From Acidimicrobiaceae bacterium (GTDB lineage: Bacteria > Actinomycetota > Acidimicrobiia > Acidimicrobiales > Palsa-688), in NCBI GenBank assembly GCA_009785715.1, contig WQVT01000010.1, forward strand, positions 1 through 16,048: 16,048 nt of DNA. Reading direction: 5' to 3'. Under the pieces are notes generated by a model. It saw nothing but the letters and a program-made list of their open reading frames with translations, searched no databases and had not been told where the DNA came from. Of this stretch, positions 13,440 through 16,048 are shown in pieces. Position 1 is the first letter of the stretch, and every line of letters starts with the position of its first letter. The translations under genes were made by a program, and so were the position numbers.

Positions 13440-15341
13440 ATGTGCGGGATCGCCGGTACCGCCGGCTTCGGGGATCTGGCGCTGGTGAAGGCGATGGCCG
13501 CGACGATCGCCCACCGCGGCCCCGACGGCGAGGGCTTCTTCTCGGAAGAGGGGGTCCACCTCGGCAACCGGCGCCTGGCCATCCAGGACGTGCCCGGCGG
13601 CGCCCAGCCGATGACCAACGAGGACGGATCGGTCGTCGTCGTCTACAACGGCGAGATCTACAACTCGCCGCAGCTGCGCGAGCTGGTCGTCGGCCGGGGC
13701 CATCGGGTGCTGACCCACTGTGACACCGAGATCCTCCCGCATCTCTACGAGGACGAGGGAATCGGCTTCGTCTCGAAGCTCAACGGCATCTTCGCCTTCG
13801 CGCTCTTCGACCGCACCAGGAAGAAGCTCTTTCTCGTCCGCGACCCGCTCGGCGTCAAGCCGCTCGTCTACGCCACGAGTGGCGATTCCCTCGCGTTCGG
13901 CTCGGAGGCGAAGGCGGTCCTGGCGAGCGGGCTGGTGGCAGCGGAGCTCGACGAGACCAGTCTCCATCTCGCCATGAACGTGCGCTATGTCCCCGGCGAG
14001 CGGACCTTCTTCCGCGGTATCCGGCGGCTGCCGCCCGGGCATGTGCTCGAGTACGCCGACGGGAAGACCCGGCAGTTTTCCTACGCCACGACCGACTGGT
14101 CTCCTGATCACCGGCTGACGAGGGGCGAATGGCTGGAGGGGATCCGCGACCACTACCAGGCGGCCGTCGAGCGCCAGCTGCTCTCGGACATCCCCGTCGG
14201 CATCTCGCTCTCCGGCGGAGTGGACTCGAGCTCGATCGTGGCGATGGTCGCGCGGGCGACGGGTGAGCGGATCCAGACCTTCAGCCTCGGCTTCGACGAA
14301 CCGTGGGACGAACTGGAAGACGCCCGGTTCGTGGCGCAGCGCTTCGGGACGGACCACCACGAGCTGGTCCTGCACGAGCCCGCCCTCGCGCACCTGAGCG
14401 AGGCGATCCGCCACACCGAGGAGCCGAAGGTCAACTCCCTTCAGCTCTACCTCCTCCACCGCTTCATCGGCGAGCACGTGTCCGTCGCCCTCTCGGGCCT
14501 CGGCGGGGACGAGTTGTTCGCCGGCTACGACTTCTACCGCTATCTCGAGCGGAGCGAACGGTTGCGGACCGGGGCGATCGGCGCCGGAACGCACGTGCTT
14601 GCGCCGGCGCTCGACTGGCTCGCGCAGCGCAGCGCGGCCGTCGGAAGGCCGGCCCTCGACCTCTTCACCCGCAAGCTGGAATGGCTGGCGTCGAGCGGCG
14701 ACGGCGCCCGCCACTACCTTCTGCTCCGCAATGCCTGGGACTTCAACCCGGCGCTCCTGCGACGTGTCTACACCGCCGACTTCCTCACTCGGCTCGAGGG
14801 GTCCACGCGGGAGGAGTACGACGAGCACTTCCGGGACGGCGGGCCCTACGAGGCCGCCGCGTTGCGAGCCGAGTTCGCGACGAAGATGACCTCGGACCTC
14901 CTCCACAACGAGGACACCATGTCGATGGCCCACTCCGTCGAATCCCGGGTGCCGCTCCTCGACCTCGAACTCGTTCGTTTCGCCGCCCGCATCCCCGACA
15001 CGCTCCGCTTCGAAGGCGGCCCGAAGGCGCTGCTGAAGGACGCTTTGCGTCCGGTCCTGCCCGAGCAGGTGCTCACGAAGAAGAAATGGGGCTTCACCTT
15101 CGACCCCGTCGAGCAATACCGCAAGGACCTCGGACCGATGGTCCGCGAAATGCTGACGCCCGAGCGGCTCGCCGAAGCGGGAATCTTCAATCCGGACTTC
15201 GTCCAGGCGGTCCTGAAAGCGAAGCCCCACCAGCGACTCCGCTGGCACTATTTCCTGCTCTGGCAGATGATCGGCGTGCAGATCTGGCACGAGACCTTCG
15301 TGCAGGAGCAGTCCTACAGGGCGAGGAGCATGACGCCATGA
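13440..15341 (+). CDS. AsnB-type asparagine synthase (glutamine-hydrolysing) family amidotransferase
   Basis: 633 residues, usual length. The N-terminal Ntn glutaminase domain (about 2-200) has nucleophile C2 in 'MCGIAG', 'RGPDGEG', 'NRRLAIQD', 'YNGEIYN' and 'CDTEILPHLYE'. The C-terminal ATP-pyrophosphatase domain has the PP-loop 'SGGVDSS' (258-264) and 'SGLGGDELFAGY' (352-363). All key residues look intact, so ammonia from glutamine should be passed to an adenylated carboxylate. Bulk asparagine synthesis is possible, but AsnB relatives in surface-polysaccharide loci (for example WbpS of Pseudomonas) amidate sugar uronates, and the setting between DUF354 and methyltransferase genes favours that type of role. 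The ATG follows the DUF354 stop by three bases; the stop overlaps the next gene (ATGA). Confidence 0.9.
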   Translation: MCGIAGTAGFGDLALVKAMAATIAHRGPDGEGFFSEEGVHLGNRRLAIQDVPGGAQPMTNEDGSVVVVYNGEIYNSPQLRELVVGRGHRVLTHCDTEILPHLYEDEGIGFVSKLNGIFAFALFDRTRKKLFLVRDPLGVKPLVYATSGDSLAFGSEAKAVLASGLVAAELDETSLHLAMNVRYVPGERTFFRGIRRLPPGHVLEYADGKTRQFSYATTDWSPDHRLTRGEWLEGIRDHYQAAVERQLLSDIPVGISLSGGVDSSSIVAMVARATGERIQTFSLGFDEPWDELEDARFVAQRFGTDHHELVLHEPALAHLSEAIRHTEEPKVNSLQLYLLHRFIGEHVSVALSGLGGDELFAGYDFYRYLERSERLRTGAIGAGTHVLAPALDWLAQRSAAVGRPALDLFTRKLEWLASSGDGARHYLLLRNAWDFNPALLRRVYTADFLTRLEGSTREEYDEHFRDGGPYEAAALRAEFATKMTSDLLHNEDTMSMAHSVESRVPLLDLELVRFAARIPDTLRFEGGPKALLKDALRPVLPEQVLTKKKWGFTFDPVEQYRKDLGPMVREMLTPERLAEAGIFNPDFVQAVLKAKPHQRLRWHYFLLWQMIGVQIWHETFVQEQSYRARSMTP

Positions 15342-16048
15342 AGCCACAAGCCGGTACGACCGTCGAGACCGTGAGAACGTTCTGGCAAGGGCACGTCAAC
15401 AACGAGTACTACACCGATGAGGCTCGAGGATCCGATGCCTACTTTCAGGGCATCGAGGACCGGCGGTATCAGTGGCATTACCACCTGCGCGAGCTCTTCG
15501 ACTCCCTGGATGGCGAGGGCCGCACGCTCCTCGAGGTCGGATGCGGGATCGGCGTCGACAGCATCCAGCTCGCCAAGCGCGGCTTCGCGGTGACGGCCGT
15601 CGATCTCACGGACGAGGCGATCCGGATCGCCAAGGAGTTCGCCGCGCATCGGGGCGTCACGATCGACTTCCGCGTCGGCAACGCCGAGGAGCTCGGATTC
15701 CCCGACGCGAGCTTCGACGACGTCTATTCATTCGGGGTGCTCCACCACACCCCCGACATCGAACGCTCGGTGGCGGAGGTACACCGCGTGTTGAAGCCGG
15801 GTGGGGTGGCCCACGTGATGCTCTATCACAAGTACTCGTTGGTCAATCTGATCCACCGGGTCCTTCGCCTCCCGTACGAGTCTCCTCGGGACCGCAACGA
15901 CCACTGCCCGGTCGTCTACACCTTCAGCCGCCGGGAGGTGCGGGAGCTCTTTGGCGGGTTCTCGACGGTCTCGGTCGCTTCCGCCTACCCCTTCACCTTC
16001 GGGTTCGGCCCTCGGGTGAACCGGCTGCCACTCCGAATCCGCCGCGAA
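15338..16048 (+). CDS. Class I SAM-dependent methyltransferase (3' partial)
   Basis: The frame runs from ATG 15338 to the window end without a stop; 237 residues are visible. ATG overlaps the AsnB-type stop (ATGA), and GAGGAG at 15323-15328 is a good ribosome binding site 9 bases upstream. Motif I is 'LLEVGCGIGVDS' (64-75), followed by 'VTAVDLTDEAI', 'GNAEELGFPDASFDDVYSFGVLHHTPD' and 'VLKPGGVAHVML', the UbiE/COQ5-like layout. The N-terminal 'TVRTFWQGHVNNEYYTDE' resembles methyltransferases of polysaccharide and natural-product loci. The segment after the core ('YHKYSLVNLIHRVLRLPYE') may contribute the acceptor site. Substrate unknown; the operon may continue past the window. Confidence 0.85.
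   Translation, partial: MKPQAGTTVETVRTFWQGHVNNEYYTDEARGSDAYFQGIEDRRYQWHYHLRELFDSLDGEGRTLLEVGCGIGVDSIQLAKRGFAVTAVDLTDEAIRIAKEFAAHRGVTIDFRVGNAEELGFPDASFDDVYSFGVLHHTPDIERSVAEVHRVLKPGGVAHVMLYHKYSLVNLIHRVLRLPYESPRDRNDHCPVVYTFSRREVRELFGGFSTVSVASAYPFTFGFGPRVNRLPLRIRRE

Noticed and set aside
11502..15347. Open frame of 1281 codons on the minus strand across the operon
   Set aside because: The three genes at 11592, 12399 and 13440 share the same reading frame because their gaps are exactly 3 bases, so one antisense frame stays stop-poor through all of them. The product is Arg/Gly/Glu/Val-rich without domains, typical of a G+C-rich shadow.
1..16048. CRISPR array, tRNA, insertion sequence or phage genes
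   Set aside because: No regularly spaced direct repeats, cloverleaf-like gene, transposase or terminal inverted repeat pair was seen on reading both strands; a covariance search for RNA genes was not possible.

Overview
The window comes from a high-G+C actinobacterium. The frequent GTG starts, leaderless-looking starts with a TAnnnT box 7-8 nt upstream, and the secreted protein built on 'GYWLVAADGGIFSFGDA'-type repeats together suggest the class Acidimicrobiia. This is an inference from sequence style; no marker gene is present. No tRNA, rRNA, CRISPR array, insertion sequence or phage gene is visible, and no gene-free stretch reaches 300 bases.

Left part (1-4773): mixed envelope and housekeeping genes. 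A 5'-truncated secreted CHAP-type cell-wall hydrolase with beta-propeller-like repeats (1-834, +) converges on a two-gene minus-strand unit, an AI-2E-family permease followed by a small membrane-anchored protein (2730-857). Across a 192-bp divergent gap holding a strong hairpin lie plus-strand genes: a likely leaderless 53-aa ORF, a PaaI-type hotdog thioesterase, an ArsR-type regulator and a divergent peptidoglycan glycosyltransferase (GT51 only).

Right part (about 4800-16048): a glycan or glycolipid biosynthesis locus. It has a membrane-anchored GT2 glycosyltransferase, a SAM methyltransferase and an LPG-synthase-type integral membrane protein on the plus strand. These converge with a 745-aa two-domain oxidoreductase (MDR plus Gfo/Idh/MocA) on the minus strand. 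Divergent from that gene starts a tight five-gene plus-strand operon: a predicted alpha/alpha-toroid protein, a methyltransferase, a DUF354 protein, an AsnB-type amidotransferase and a second methyltransferase cut by the window end. The junctions are a GTGA overlap, two identical TGAGCGATG junctions and an ATGA overlap.

How it may work together: the oxidoreductase, toroid protein, DUF354 protein and AsnB-type enzyme are the kinds of genes found in surface-polysaccharide loci. The simplest reading is a pathway that oxidises a sugar, amidates a carboxylate (or otherwise forms an amide) and methylates the product, with GT2 and the membrane protein acting on lipid-linked material. The chemistry is not determined by the sequence. 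Four transcription starts of this locus share a GCTA-containing extended -10 (TGCTAAGCT, TGCTAACGT, TGCTACGGT, GGCTAATGT), which hints at common expression.
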